A stretch of 64,000 nt of DNA from Theobroma cacao (GCF_000208745.1 NC_030850.1:9658623-9722622); one strand, 5' to 3'; counted from the stretch's first letter, positions 24,901 to 37,238 are shown. Notes: generated by a model from the sequence alone, not told the origin. Made by a program: numbers and translations.

Positions 24901-26776
24901 TATTTACTTTAATTTGTTCATTACTGCAAGTAAAATTTACTGATTTCAAACTATATCTATTGGAATTTGTATGTGTTAACCGTTGCAACTTAGCTTATTT
25001 GTTACTTCTTGACATTGCTGTTAGCAATAGTTAATTTTGATAATGGCTTTGAAACTTTTTTTTTTGTGGCAGATTTAAACTTAGAGAATTATTTACATTG
25101 TCACCTGAGGTGTCCTGAAAATCATCAGTGGACTCGAAATCATTCTCAGTGTAATGGTGAATCAGATTCCCGAAGGGTTTATGCTTCATGCTATTGCCAC
25201 CATTTGAAGTAGCTGTTTCTAGACTTATTTAATTTTCCATAACCATCACAAATTAGGTCCAACTTTAGAAAATGAATGGAGTTAGATTGAGTTTAATAAT
25301 TCACCTCATCTGTATTTGCCTTGAATGAGTGAGTCTGAAACAACATGTTGAATGCTACAATGACATTTGAGTGCAAGGACCAAGTACTGAGACACTGGGT
25401 AGGAATCTAAGAAGACAATTTTCCTTTCTCACAAACATCAAGATGGCAAGTTCGGTATCTCATCTTGAAGTGCTGAGCCTCTAGGAAAGAAAGTAAGAAT
25501 GATAAATACTTTGGAGCAATAACACGTTATAATGAAAAGTGGTTTCCCATAATCAGCTGATTATTAGGGTTTTCAATTGCCCATATTTTTTGTCAGAGAA
25601 TTGTTAACTTTCCTTGTTATCAATTGTCATGTTTTCTTTGACATTGTTGATGATTTCTGGTTGGTACTTTAGCTCTGGGTCATTGTACGTACAGTAGTGT
25701 TTTCCCTTTCACTTATCTGCAGGTTAAAGCGAGCAAAGATATAATGCTTTCTCTCATAGTGAAGAGTTTGAATAAAAGCTGGAATGACAAGTTGGTGCTA
25801 AGGTATTTTGTGCCTGGGCCTTCCTGCCCAGTTATTTTCTTGTTGAGCTTCCTTTTTACTTTCGTTTGAGACAGATCCCATGATTGTAAAATTGTTGCTT
25901 CAAATGTGATTTGGAAGGAATTGCTTCTAGTTAACCAGGATTGTCATTAGAATTTTTGTCAGATGAAGACGTTGTTTTCTTCATGTTGATGAAAGGTAAA
26001 CATCTGTTTTCCTTTTATGATAATGAGACCAATATTTAGTATATGATAATGACATTGAGCCATTACGGCCTTGGTACTACGTTTGTTGTGTTAATAACTA
26101 CTCATCTTAATTGTTCTTGTGAGATCCGGTTTATGCAGCTCAAAACTCTTAAATATGGTTCATGGATTTCCTACAGCTGTGCATTTAGTGATGAAATACA
26201 TAGGGCTGTCTGCAAGTCCCACTGCTTTGTATCATGGCAATTTAATGCGCATTCAGTTCTCATTTATTCTTACCACACTCCCTTTGTTGTAGTCAGCATG
26301 CTGCATGCTCTCACTCTTAGGAGCAGCCCCAGTCATGCAATATGCTTGGTCTGGGACATGATCTAATTGAAATTTAAAATGCTTGGAGATATGGTTTGAT
26401 TTTACCAATAGAGATTGGTTTAGATGGTTTAAACTATGGTTTCGGATTTAGTAACCAGTACCTTCCAATGCAGCTCCTATCTGTGTAGAATATGTGGAAC
26501 TGAAACCAAAATCTTCTTCCCTTTTTGTTTGCTAAGCAAATAGAAGAAACCCAATACAAATAGATACTGATGTGTGGTACGAGGAAATTGAAACCAAAAT
26601 CTTAAATCTTATTCTAACAATAAGAAAACATAAACGTAACATTTAATTCTTGACACAGTATCTATCCAACTGAAAGCTCTAGCATCACAGATTTTAGAAA
26701 ATACTACAAACACAATCTAAGTAGCACACACTAGTGGATAAAATGCTTCAAGAAACTGACAAACCGAAGGTTTTGT
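21904..26776. other. Long region between convergent genes, no intact gene
   Basis: It begins with the 3'UTR of the hydrolase gene. The base composition (less AT-rich, T-rich runs) resembles transcribed plant intron or UTR sequence. Exon-like pieces with fair splice sites occur at about 24197-24235, 25072-25210 and 25724-25801 on the plus strand, but they do not join into a recognisable protein. A spliced 3'UTR, a non-coding transcript or a decayed gene are all possible. Confidence 0.4.
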
Positions 26777-27945
26777 TTAGGCCCTGGGCTTGAGGTGGCC
26801 TTCATTGGCAAGCTTGAAGAGATGAGCCTGAGCTGCTGCTGCGCTGTTTGAGCCTAGTGCTGCGACAAAACTCTCCCTGACTTGCTTAGTTGAGAATGAG
26901 AACCTGTTATTTACCATGGAGTTCAGCAAGGAAGCTGTCCCTTCCCGGTAAAGGGCCCCAAATCCGTCGGTATGTGTGTTTGAAAGTGCTTGTGGCAAGC
27001 TCATAGTTGTTCCAAACCCAGGAATGCTGGTCACTCCGAATGCACTACCTAAAGTGCCCCACCAGCCAAGCACACCCCATATCAGTGCTGGGTGACTCCT
27101 CCAGAAACTGAAAGTAACAAATATGAGTTGTTAGGGTCATAACTTCATGATGAAAGCAACATTTGGAAGTTACAGTGACTTACTTGCATGTACCTCCAAT
27201 AGGTGGAGTTGGAGCGGGAAAGAATGGAGGTGTAGGAATGCTTGGAGTTCCAGGGTCAATAGTGGGAGTAGTTGGTGGGCTTACAGTGACTGGTGTTGGA
27301 GGACTGCCACCTCCATATGTCGGAGGACTACCACCCCCATAAGTTGGCGGACTACCACCTCCATAAGTTGGAGGGGAGTGATAATATCCACCATGTGAAG
27401 GAGGGTGTGATGGTCTTGATGGAGTTGACGGGTCATGTGGTGGAGTCCCACAATTTCCACCTGAAGGCGTTGATGGTGTTGGTGTTGGGTGGTAGCCACC
27501 TCCATGTGATGGGGTTCCATGAGAGGGAGTTGTGCCGCCATAGCTACCTCCTGAACCGTGTGAACCTGCACTTAGCACCATTGGAATGAGCATGCATGTT
27601 GTGGGATGGCAGAAGAAGATAAAATAACAATTAATATGGGAACATCAGCCAAATTGTATGAACCATATACTAAACAAGGCACAATATTTTGGCATAACTG
27701 ACAGTGATTACATTTAACATAACATATAAGCAGCAATGACGAGTAGTTTCTTTGGGGCAATGTGAGTGCTAAGAGAGAGTGAAACCTGAGGGGGGAGTTT
27801 CTGTAGGAGGGTCTGGAGCTGCATAGTAGTTCTTCTGCTCTCCAAAGCTAGTGGACGTTACTGGAATTACTAAATTCTGGGACAGCAACCCAGCTACGAC
27901 AACCCACATGAACAAAGAAACCAGCTTGCTTCTTTCCCTCTCCAT
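26777..27945 (-). CDS. PDF1: PDF1-like epidermal proline/glycine-rich protein
   Basis: Relative of Arabidopsis PROTODERMAL FACTOR 1, an extracellular, probably cell-wall protein made in the outermost (L1) cell layer. Three exons, 27945-27786, 27565-27184 and 27107-26777, joined in phases 1 and 2, give 290 aa. Residues 1-31 form a signal peptide (hydrophobic LFMWVVVAGLL). Residues of about 45-175 are low-complexity and rich in P, G, S, T, H and Y, including three SPPTYGGG-type repeats and PSHG units, as in the variable region of PDF1. From about 180 a conserved C-terminal domain begins TCNFWRSHPALIWGVLGWWG, continues with an ALSNTHTDGFGALYREGTAS motif, and ends KLANEGHLKPRA, the family hallmark. 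The start ATG is the one that gives a clean signal peptide. An upstream in-frame ATG at 28089 lies next to the L1 box, beyond the expected transcription start. Confidence 0.93.
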
Positions 27946-28010
27946 CTCTGTCTGATGTAGTAAAAAAAGAATGAAGATTGGAAGTTGTGATCGTTCAGAG
28001 GAGCGGGGGG

Positions 28011-28018
28011 AAAATATA
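28011..28018 (-). promoter_or_regulatory. Candidate TATA element of PDF1
   Basis: The minus strand reads TTTATATTTT in this short stretch, about 70 bp upstream of the start codon and about 70 bp downstream of the L1 box. This is a plausible TATA position, but the match to TATAWAW is imperfect. Confidence 0.4.
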
Positions 28019-28084
28019 AAGGGTGGACAAGGTGAAGTAAATAGAAGCAGGTGAAGCAGCATGAGGTTAGTTGATGACAGCAGG

Positions 28085-28098
28085 TGCATTTAAATGTA
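28085..28098 (-). promoter_or_regulatory. Double L1 box upstream of PDF1
   Basis: The plus strand reads TGCATTTAAATGTA. It contains the L1-box consensus TAAATGYA twice in opposite orientations: TAAATGCA on the minus (gene) strand at 28092-28085 and TAAATGTA on the plus strand at 28091-28098. L1 boxes bind HD-ZIP IV factors (ATML1, PDF2) and are required for epidermal expression of Arabidopsis PDF1. The site lies 140 bp upstream of the PDF1 ATG. Confidence 0.8.
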
Positions 28099-30122
28099 CT
28101 TTTAATAACTTTGAATTGTTGAAACCATGCATAGTTGAAATGGTTTTCTAAGGAGGACATCAACTCATACGGACGTATCTAATTACCCCCTTCCTTTCCC
28201 TGTCTTCTGCCATTTACATGTCTGTTCTTAAGATGACTTGATATTAAAAGTGAACTACACACCGAAATGTTCACTGTGTGATTATGGCATGGATTGATTT
28301 AAGCATGAATAGATTGTTTTTTCGTTAATTGAGATTTAGGATTATGGATGGACTAATCATTTTCCTTGTCCTGGTTCATGGTGGCTTGATTGGATATGAT
28401 CCGAATACTCTGTTCAAAGGACTCAAATACTGGCAGAATAGTTTCTTGTTACACCCTCTGATATTTTAGGAAGGGGCGTGGTCTTCACGTTTCAGCCCTA
28501 AGTAATTGCCAAGTCCAAGTGGCAGAAAATCCAATGAAGAGAGATAAATGAATTGGGACCATTCTTACTTAGTTCAGGAACATAGAGGACCAATACAGGG
28601 ACATAACAAACCAATAGGCTGGTAGTCCATGAGGTTAGTGTTGCTTAAATCGTAGGATCTTTGTAAGTTTATGTGAAGAATATATACTTCCTTACGTCCC
28701 TCTTATCTTATTACTTTGTCTGCCTTTTACGATATTTTTTTATTGGACAATCAATATTAGTGCGATGGAGGGAGTGCATATAAACAAACCGAGCAATGAA
28801 ATCAAATCATCAATGACTATTTATATATATGAAACACCTGTTTGCCAACATAATCTAGTGTTTGTGACAATTGATCATCTTGTTATCATGATCTTTATTC
28901 TGGCCGGCAAGGTGAATTATACCTAGAATTTCATGGCTTAATTTGGGTTTATTCTGTGAAAAGTTGGCCAATTTGAAATAATCCATGTGTGAACATGAAT
29001 GTCTTCTTGTTGTAACTTTGGTACGTGAGGCTGTAAACTTTAATGGTGACAAGTTTAGTAAGACAGTCTACTGATATACATAAATATAAACAGTTGAGAA
29101 TGCTCCATTGTGATAGCAGTGTTACTATACGTCTGAGAAATGCTTTGCAATTTAGTGGGATATGCTTGTAAGGAGCAAAACTTGAAAGTGTCGGATGCAC
29201 ATAACATTTCATTTCACCCCCGGGTTGCTGCCAAGAGCCCTTCATTGAAATTCTGTTAGTGTGGAACCGACACAACCTAAAAGATTCATGTCTCTTCCTC
29301 CCAAAATTTGCTCATATCAAGTTTGGAGTAGGTTGGCAGCAAAATATTAGTAAGGAAAGGAAAACACTGTTGGAGAGGTTTTGGTTTAGGTGGCCCCAGC
29401 TCTATCAGCATAGATCCAAAGCAAAATAAGATGGGTAAGGAAACCGCAATTAATTTGTCGTAGAAAGGAGGGTAAAGTGTAGTTATTGAAACATGATTAG
29501 TCCCCACAGCTCTAGCCTCTAGCTCAAGTAGATAAATGACTAAGACATTTAGGCTTAAGTGGAGCCTGCTCTTAGTATGGCATGGTTATAGACATGGACC
29601 TGATTTCTGGCTTCCTGGCCTGAAAATTCTAGGCTACCATTTCCCCAGTTTTATATCCATGATGATCAAGACCTTGTTGGGTTTCTTAGGTTTTATAGTA
29701 AATTGGCTTGTGAATGCTATGGTGATTTCTTATTTAGATTGCTAAGGCTAAAAATACAACATGAAGCTTGTCTTTTTGTTAATTCTTCTAATTGTAGCAG
29801 GACACTGATCCTAACACTTTGCACAAGCTGTCACCACCAACTAGAATAGATCAGAGAGATAGATGGACATGAACATGATGAAATATAAATTCCCAAAACA
29901 AGCAGATGTGCCCTGACTAACCCTAACGTGGAGAAATGGGCCCAGAATGCTGCAAAGTGAAAGTGGGTTGTTCTCTCGACTTGATGGCTATGGCAGAGAG
30001 GTAGGTGCGGCAGCACGAGAGCAGTAAAGAAAGGAGCAAAGGTCGTGCCATTTGGAGGCCTATAGTTTAAGCCTGCAAAAAACCTGTCTTTTGAGACTTT
30101 TGACCAAAATTTTAAGCAAAGA

Positions 30123-30165
<43 letters not shown>

Positions 30166-31404
30166 AATTCAAGGGTGGTTTGTGTAAGGAAAGGCTTTTC
30201 CATGGCACAGTTCAAAGTGAGCTGTCATAGATGGAGCAGGCTGGCTGCCTGCAGCTAGCTAATAACGACAGTAAATGCGTAAGGTTAACTAATCAAAAAA
30301 CACTCATTTACTTTTGCTTTAATTATTATTATTATTACAGTTGTAGCAGAAACAGATCCTAGCTCAATAGGTTCAAAGCCACCATGTCTCGGAAGGAAGC
30401 TTTAGAGTTTCTTCAAAAAAATTTCATTACTTTTTTCTAAAAAATTTTTGTTCAATCTTCTGAAAGCTGATATGACTACGATTTCCGTTCCCTAAGAAGA
30501 GCAAATTATTTGGGGAGGAAGGAATTCCAAAATTTGACATAAATGTTGGGCCATATTATATTGTGTGTCAAGTCTCCACCTGACATAATTTGGGAAAAGG
30601 GTTGGGGTTGTATAATGTATAGACAGTAGAGAGTAGAGAGCAGGAGCCCCACATGCTTAATTGAATGCTGTTTACAAAGTCAATTCCCCTTATGAGACCA
30701 TTTAGACTCAGCTGCCAAGGACAAAAATAATGGCTCAACAGTCTTACTAATATATCTTTCCACAAAAATTTAAAAACGAAAACAAAACAAAACAGTATTT
30801 ATACAAAAATTAAAAATCATTCTTTTATTTCTTCAAACATTTTAAAAATTGCCGGATAGTTCTTAATCTGGAGTTGCTGGAATTTTAATAAGATTAGACA
30901 TTATGTACGTGCTTGCTGACTGCTATGATGGTGGCTGTCGATAAGATCCACTTTCTGCCTGTATGGCCTCAACTTCGGGGTTGGTCTGTGCCTTATATCT
31001 GTTTGTTGACTTTGAGGTTCACAGTCTCTCTGTTTTTCAGATGGAGTATGGAGAAGTAGGGGTGATTGGTGGTTTCCATTCTTTCTAATTGTTGTCACTG
31101 TCAACTCTGTATAAAAGGACTGTTGTAAAGGCTCTGGATAATGTCTTGAGGCCTGAGTTTTGAATGAAGAAGCAGGGGAAATCTTTTACATTACCTGATG
31201 AGAGGGACGACTAGTTTTTTTTTTTTTTTTAAAGAGAATATGTTTAAATTAAAAATAATTGATATAAGAGGTATTTGTGTTTTAAAAAAAGTTTAGGTGG
31301 TATCAGGTTTTAAATTTTTTCAATTGTTAACTAACAGTATTAATGATTAAAAATATCATTTTGAATTAAAAGTAGATATAATGTCTTTTTATAATTAAAT
31401 ATAA
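28099..31404. other. Intergenic region, no gene seen
   Basis: It contains the distal PDF1 upstream region and a (GA)n run at 30128-30159. Several 60-125 codon frames are present, but one is created by the GA repeat and none has a domain. No tRNA or known conserved microRNA sequence was recognised. Confidence 0.5.
30128..30159. repeat. (GA)n microsatellite
   Basis: About 16 perfect GA units. On the minus strand they are read as an artificial Ser-Leu repeat in one frame. Confidence 0.9.
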
Positions 31405-31670
31405 ATGGTAAGAACTACTATAAAAGAAAAAAAATAATTATGAAGAAAGTATTCAGAGCAAGTAAGAAAATCTTATTAAATATGTATTTACAAATGACGT
31501 GAGGAGCTATTTATAAACTGATTAGCTTTTATCTAAATAGAATTTATAAAACAAAGATAATATTAAGAGATTAGATGGATGAATTAAATCTTAATCTTAA
31601 TTCAATCTAATCTACATCCAAATTTAGATATACATAACAAAATAGATATTGACACATATATTTATAATAC
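31405..31670 (-). repeat. LTR (3' side of the minus-strand element)
   Basis: About 266 bp, matching 35710-35991 with many substitutions and indels. Shared blocks include CTATAAAAGAAAA and CATAACAAAATAGATATT. Its left edge is blurred. Confidence 0.6.
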
Positions 31671-34600
31671 TTTCCTTAAATATCCATTGTATTAAAAACA
31701 TACTTTGTTAAAAAGAAAAACCCTCATAGGAAAAAAATTCGAAAAAAAGAAAAAGAGTACATAATTCTTTTCAAGAATAAGTTTTTGAAATACTGTCTGA
31801 GAAAAAACCTTAATGAAGGAAAAGAATATAGTGTGTATTTTACTCGTTTGATGACTACATTATTTAAGATATTTAAAATGACGTATTCTAATTTTTTGTA
31901 CAAACTTTTCAAATGTTACAGTAAAAAGGGCTTTGGTGAATAAATCTATTAAATTATCACTTGACTGAATTTATTGAACACTAATATTACATATTTTTTA
32001 AAAATCACGAGTGAAGAAGAATTTTGGTAAAATATATTTTGTCTGATCGCCTTTAATGTATCATTTCTTTAATTGTGCTATTCAAGCATTATTATTCTTA
32101 TATAATGTTATTGGAATTTCTTTCAGTTGACAAGCCACATGTTTATCAAATGTGTTAAGTTACAAATTTTAACTAGACACATTCACGACTTACCCATGAA
32201 TTGCTAAAATTTCTATAATGTTTGAAGAAAAAGTAAATATAATTTGTTTTACAAAATATTATAAAATAGTTATACCTCCACGTATGAATAAGTAACCTAT
32301 TTAAGATCGAGCCTTACGTGTGTCAAATAAATATTTTGTATGTAAATAACCAAATAAATTTGATTTTGATACATTTGAGTAACATAAACCCATGTCCCTT
32401 GTCCCTCAGAAGATATTGAAGTATATGTTTAATGCCATTCTAATGTCTTTGAGTTGGAGAATAACTATATCTTACTAATAAATAATGATATATCAAGTTA
32501 TGTATTACTAGTAAGATAGCTTAGTGCTCTAATTGCATTAAGATATGATACTTCAGAACCAAGAAGTTTTTCATCATCCTCACGAGATTAGAAGGTTTTT
32601 TTTTTTTTTCACATCTAGTGGCCTTACAAGCTATTGATGAATTCAATGGATGTACTTTGTTCATATAAACTCATTTTTGCACTTTTATTATATAATTTGT
32701 TTAATGGACAAAAATTCTATTTTTCAAGTGCTCAATCTGAAGACTTAAACAAAAATTTATTTTTCCAAGATCTATCATCTCAAATTCTTTTTTTAAGTAA
32801 TCCACGACTTTTGAGAATTCTTCAATATTTTCAATAATGTTTAAGTCATCAACATAACATAAACAACAATTGTCATAAATTCATATTCAAATCTTTTTAT
32901 AAAAACACACAAGCATATAAGATCATTTTTATAGTTTTTTTTAACAAATATTCACTAAAACGATTATACCACGTGTATTTGAATTGTTTTAATTCATATA
33001 AAAATTTATTTAATTTAATCGAATAAATTTTTTAAAAATTCAAATTTTGTGCTTCAGGCAACTTAAATCTTTTAAAAATTTTCATATAGATATTGTTACT
33101 AAGTGAGCCGTATAAATAGGTTGTAACTGCATCCTTTAGACACATTTTAATCTTTTCATGTATTGTCAGATTAATTAATATAGAATTATAATTGCAACTA
33201 TCACAAGAGAATATGTCTCTTTATAATCAATACCAAGTCTTTGGGTAAAACTTTGTACGACAAGCCGTGCTTTATATCTTACAATTTTAGTTTTCTCATT
33301 TTGTTTTCACACAAATACCCATTTCTATCCCATTGGTTTTATACCATTTGGTATACAGACTATAGGTGTAAAAACTTCACGTTTGCAAGTGAATTCAATT
33401 ATACTTTGATTGTGACTTTCCACATTGACCAATAATTCTATATCTGCATCCAAAATAGCATGCCCCCATATGAAAATTGAGACTTTAGATTTCATAAACA
33501 ATAGCCTTACAAGCAATTGGAAGTGTTTAATAAATGATTATGCTAGACCATATTGTGTATGAACATGAGCAATAGGTTGTTCAATAGTTATTTACACTAG
33601 TAGATAATATTTATTAAAGGTTTGAGATGTAAATTCACAACATTGTAAAGATGAATAGTCTTGATTGCATAATCAAGAAAATGTGCTTGCAAACGAATGA
33701 TTGCAAATGTTAAATTGCAAGTTTATAATAAGCACACATATGACCATCTAATCAATGCATCAATTAAAATTATAAAATATCTAAATAGTCCACATAGTGA
33801 ATATATGAATCCACATATATCATCCTAAATATGTTTAAAAAATGTAGAAAATTCAATCTCAACTTTAGTTAGTGATGACCTTATAATTAATTTACCTTTA
33901 GAGCAAACAACATATAAGAATTCATTAGATTGAAAAATCTTTTGATTTTCAATAGATGACTACATGTATTTTTAATAATTTTTCACATTATTATTGATCC
34001 AAGATGGCCTAACTTGTCATGCCAAATATTAAAATCATTAATAAATTTCTAGTTTATTATAGCATTAGTTTTAATCATTCTAATTTTTGTGTTGTGTATT
34101 CCAAAGGACAAAGTGATTAATTTTTCAATACACACTTTTTACCCAAGATAATAGATGTAATATAAAGGTATTCAATGTCTCTTTCATTCTTTGTCTCAAT
34201 ATGATATTCATTTAGACGAATATTTTTAAAACTTAATGAATTTCTTTAAGACTTAGTAAAAAATAAGGCATATTCTATTATGAACTTTGTTCCTCTAGGT
34301 AGTAAAATATTGGCTCTTCTAAAACCTTTAATTAATCTTGTATTACCGAATATTATATTGACATTGGCTTCTTTTATTATTAAATGAGAAAAATATTTAT
34401 TATCTTTAAATATAGTATACATTGTAGAAATGTCTGCTAAACATATATTCATATCATTGATCTCGGATCCAACTAGATAAATATTCATAGTTTAAAATAA
34501 GATATATTGTAAGAAACTTACAAGTTAATATAAGAGAACATTAAATATAAAATTTATTATTAAAACACATAATAAAAACATATCATTTAAATATAATGAG

Positions 34601-35709
34601 AATATATAAAAATATTTTTATAATAAAATTATACTAAAACATACCAATAAACTGTTAAGAAATTTTAATTTTGAATATTTTCATTACCAATCAAATGATC
34701 AATTTCTTTTTCAGGATGGACAAGAAAATCCGTAACATCCTAATGTGTATCAACTTGACCATGGCTAAAATAATTTTGAATAAAAATTACTATGATTTTT
34801 TTTCTTTTATCATATAGTGATGCTTGATAAAGTTCAACATTTTTTTTTTTAACATTTCGTGATACTTGATAAAGCTCAACATAGCCTTTCATGCCACATT
34901 AATGACAAGACATTTTTTATATTCCTTTTATTCCATCAACTTTTGTCTTTTTTATTGTATTTCTTCATCATTCATTAACTTTTGGTAGATTAAAATGCAC
35001 TCGTCTACTTTTGGTGGGTCAAAATTATCTATCAACTTCTAGTGAGTAAATATATTCTAAAAATTAGAATAGTGATTAGTGTAACCATGATGTCATATTC
35101 GCTTTATAAAATAGACAGAGTTGTTTTTTTTATTGTATCTCTTTCACCATTCGTTAACTTTTAGTGGGTTAAAAGGTATTCGTTCATTTTTTATGGGTCA
35201 AAAAGTATTCGTCTACTTCTTTAGGTCAAAAAGTATCCATCAATTTTTAGTGGGTCAAAATTATCAAAATTATCTATTCATTTCTTATGGGTAAATGTAT
35301 TCTTACAATTAAAATAATGATTAGTGTATCTACAATGATTGCAATTATTGTGGTGACATTTTTCTTATTCATGACTGTAATTATTAAATAATGTTGTATT
35401 CACTTCAAAAAATAGACAAAGTTCATGATTTTTCATTAGTAACTATATAATAGCAAATTCACTTTTCAATTAAAAGATAAAATATAATATATATTATATG
35501 ATAGCAAATTCACATTTAAAATAATTTTTAGGGATGAAAACACTGAGGAGATATTAAATCACTTACCTAATTCGCTAAAACCAAATATAAAAAAAATCAA
35601 CCGTTAAAATCCTTTTAAAGCTTGAAAGAATTAGAGCTTTGACTTTGAAATGATGATGAAAATTAAATAACACCACAATTTAAGAGATTAAAGAATTGTG
35701 CTAATAATG

Positions 35710-35991
35710 TGTTATAAAATATCAAGTGAAAGAACAATTATAAAAGAAAAAGAATAACTATAAAGAAAGTATTTAGAGGGTGTAAGAAGATCGTATTTAA
35801 ATGCGTATTTACAAATGAAGTGAGAGATCTATTTATATATTAATAACCCCTTATCTAGATAGAATTTACAAAGTAAAGATAATACTAAGAAATTAAATGG
35901 TTGGATTAAATCTTAATTTTAATCTAATCTAATCTACATTCAAATCTAAATATCCATAACAAAATGGATATTCACACATATATTCATAACA
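35710..35991 (-). repeat. LTR (5' side of the minus-strand element)
   Basis: 282 bp bounded by TGTTATAAA and TTCATAACA, a good TG...CA inverted terminus. Homologous to 31405-31670. Confidence 0.65.
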
Positions 35992-37226
35992 CTTTTAAAG
36001 TGATTTGAGAGGTTTTTTAGATTTTACCCTTAACTAATATATTCCTCTTGTTTCATTTTCTTTATTTTTTAAAATTTTCTTAAACTTATGTTTTTAAAAC
36101 ATTTAATATTTTTATTTTGGTATAATATCTAAAAAGCTCTTGAACTATTTTTAAAAAAATTCAAATAATCTTTTATTCTTTTATTACATTCAATTAAACC
36201 CATTTACTTTTATTTTAGATTAAATAGAACTTTAAAGCTAATAGTTGACTAATTGTTGTTAGTTAAAATACAAATTATTATTTTATTTTGGTATAATTGT
36301 TGAGAGATAGATCAGAACGCGATGACGATGGAGATGGTTTTCAAATTAAAGAGAGCTAAATGGCAAGAGAGAGCTGAAGGAGCTAAAAGAGCATTTAATT
36401 TGTCTGTATGATAAGGGAGAGAAATCGGGAGATTAATTTATCTGAAATGTGTTTACTAGTTTTTTTATTAAATCATAACAAAAATTAGATAAAAATAGTT
36501 AATTTGGCTCTTTCTCACAATTTCCTCCGATCATAATTCGTTGCATTGATCCATAAATGTTGCTCTCTGACATGGCTGGGATACTTTCAAAAAAAAAAAA
36601 AAACATGGCTGGGATATTGAGTTAATATTCCCCCATAAAATTCCCTGCTAGATTTGAGATGTAACTTGACTTTAATCTTCAACCAATTGATTCAGCCAGT
36701 GCAGCAAATAGTTTTCTTTCTTCACACTAGTTTATCAGAGTTGCCAAAGATGATCACCTTTATTGCCATCGGGCGTCATGGGCAGTGAAAAGATATTCCA
36801 TTTTTATGCATTTGGACTTTGTTCTCAAGAGATAAATTTGCTTTCTATGTTGGACTTTGCAGATTTTTAGGGATATTCTGATGATTATAGAAACTCAACA
36901 ACGCTGAAACCAGGGATTCTCTACACATATTAGATAATGAATTCCTCAGATATATTATGATGATGACATGTTTGTTATTTGAGAGGGGCGGTGAGGGTAT
37001 CAGCAAGATGAATCAGGCACATGCAACGTCCATGTTCACTGTTTTGATATTCTACTTGATGATAATCTTTTGATCTAAGTCAACATGTTGGGCCGCAAAA
37101 ATTATTTAATACTACTATTGGGAAGGTTAATGAATGTATATATGATTTAGTTGACTTTTGCAGAAAATCAACTGGGGTTTGACTATTTATAACCAGCATA
37201 AATCAACACAACTTCACCTGCTAAGG
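35992..37226. other. Intergenic region and P450 promoter region
   Basis: No gene. It contains the ACTTTC-poly(A) micro-insertion at 36570-36616 (listed separately) and, toward its right end, the former promoter of the P450 pseudogene. Confidence 0.5.
36570..36616 (+). mobile_element. Micro-insertion ACTTTC + poly(A) with target duplication
   Basis: ACATGGCTGGGATA occurs at 36570-36583 and again, perfectly, at 36603-36616. Between them is only CTTTC followed by 14 A (the preceding A can belong to either side). A 13-14 bp direct repeat around a poly(A) tail is the mark of target-primed reverse transcription by a LINE. The body of the retroposon is missing altogether. Compare 48707-48750. Confidence 0.65.
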
Positions 37227-37229
37227 AGA

Positions 37230-37238
37230 TATATATAG
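37230..37238 (+). promoter_or_regulatory. TATA box of the P450 pseudogene
   Basis: TATATATAG lies 59 bp before the former start codon at 37297. The intervening leader is CT- and CA-rich, as expected of a plant 5'UTR. The promoter looks undamaged although the gene is dead. Confidence 0.55.

Larger units (their letters stand above)
31405..35991 (-). mobile_element. Old, degenerate Ty1/copia retrotransposon remnant
   Basis: Direct repeats of about 270-280 bp at both ends (about 31405-31670 and 35710-35991) look like diverged LTRs. The right one has TGTTAT...ATAACA termini. Inside, on the minus strand, are decayed copia pieces. Near 33510-33420 an integrase-end-like SKVSIFIWGHAI is seen. Near 33370-33310 the RT start reads PNGIKPMG, then a stop, then KWVFV. 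Near 32870-32690 there is a Y-V-D-D region disrupted by a small insertion, then LGKINFCLSLQIEHL. Stops and frameshifts are everywhere. No target duplication or primer-binding site could be read with confidence. This is the oldest of the three copia elements in the window. Confidence 0.72.

Noticed and set aside
27147..27398. 83-codon plus-strand frame rich in Trp and Ser opposite PDF1
   Set aside because: Antisense shadow of the repeat region of PDF1, with no independent support.
27281..27571. 96-codon minus-strand frame rich in His, Gln and Met, overlapping PDF1
   Set aside because: It is an out-of-frame reading of the repetitive middle of PDF1. The frame that continues into the conserved C-terminal domain is the real one.
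28023..28089. Upstream ATG extending PDF1 by about 48 codons
   Set aside because: It lies next to the L1 box and before the likely transcription start, and it would bury the signal peptide inside the protein.
30052..30208. Frames encoding Arg-Glu or Ser-Leu repeats
   Set aside because: They are produced by the (GA)n microsatellite at 30128-30159.
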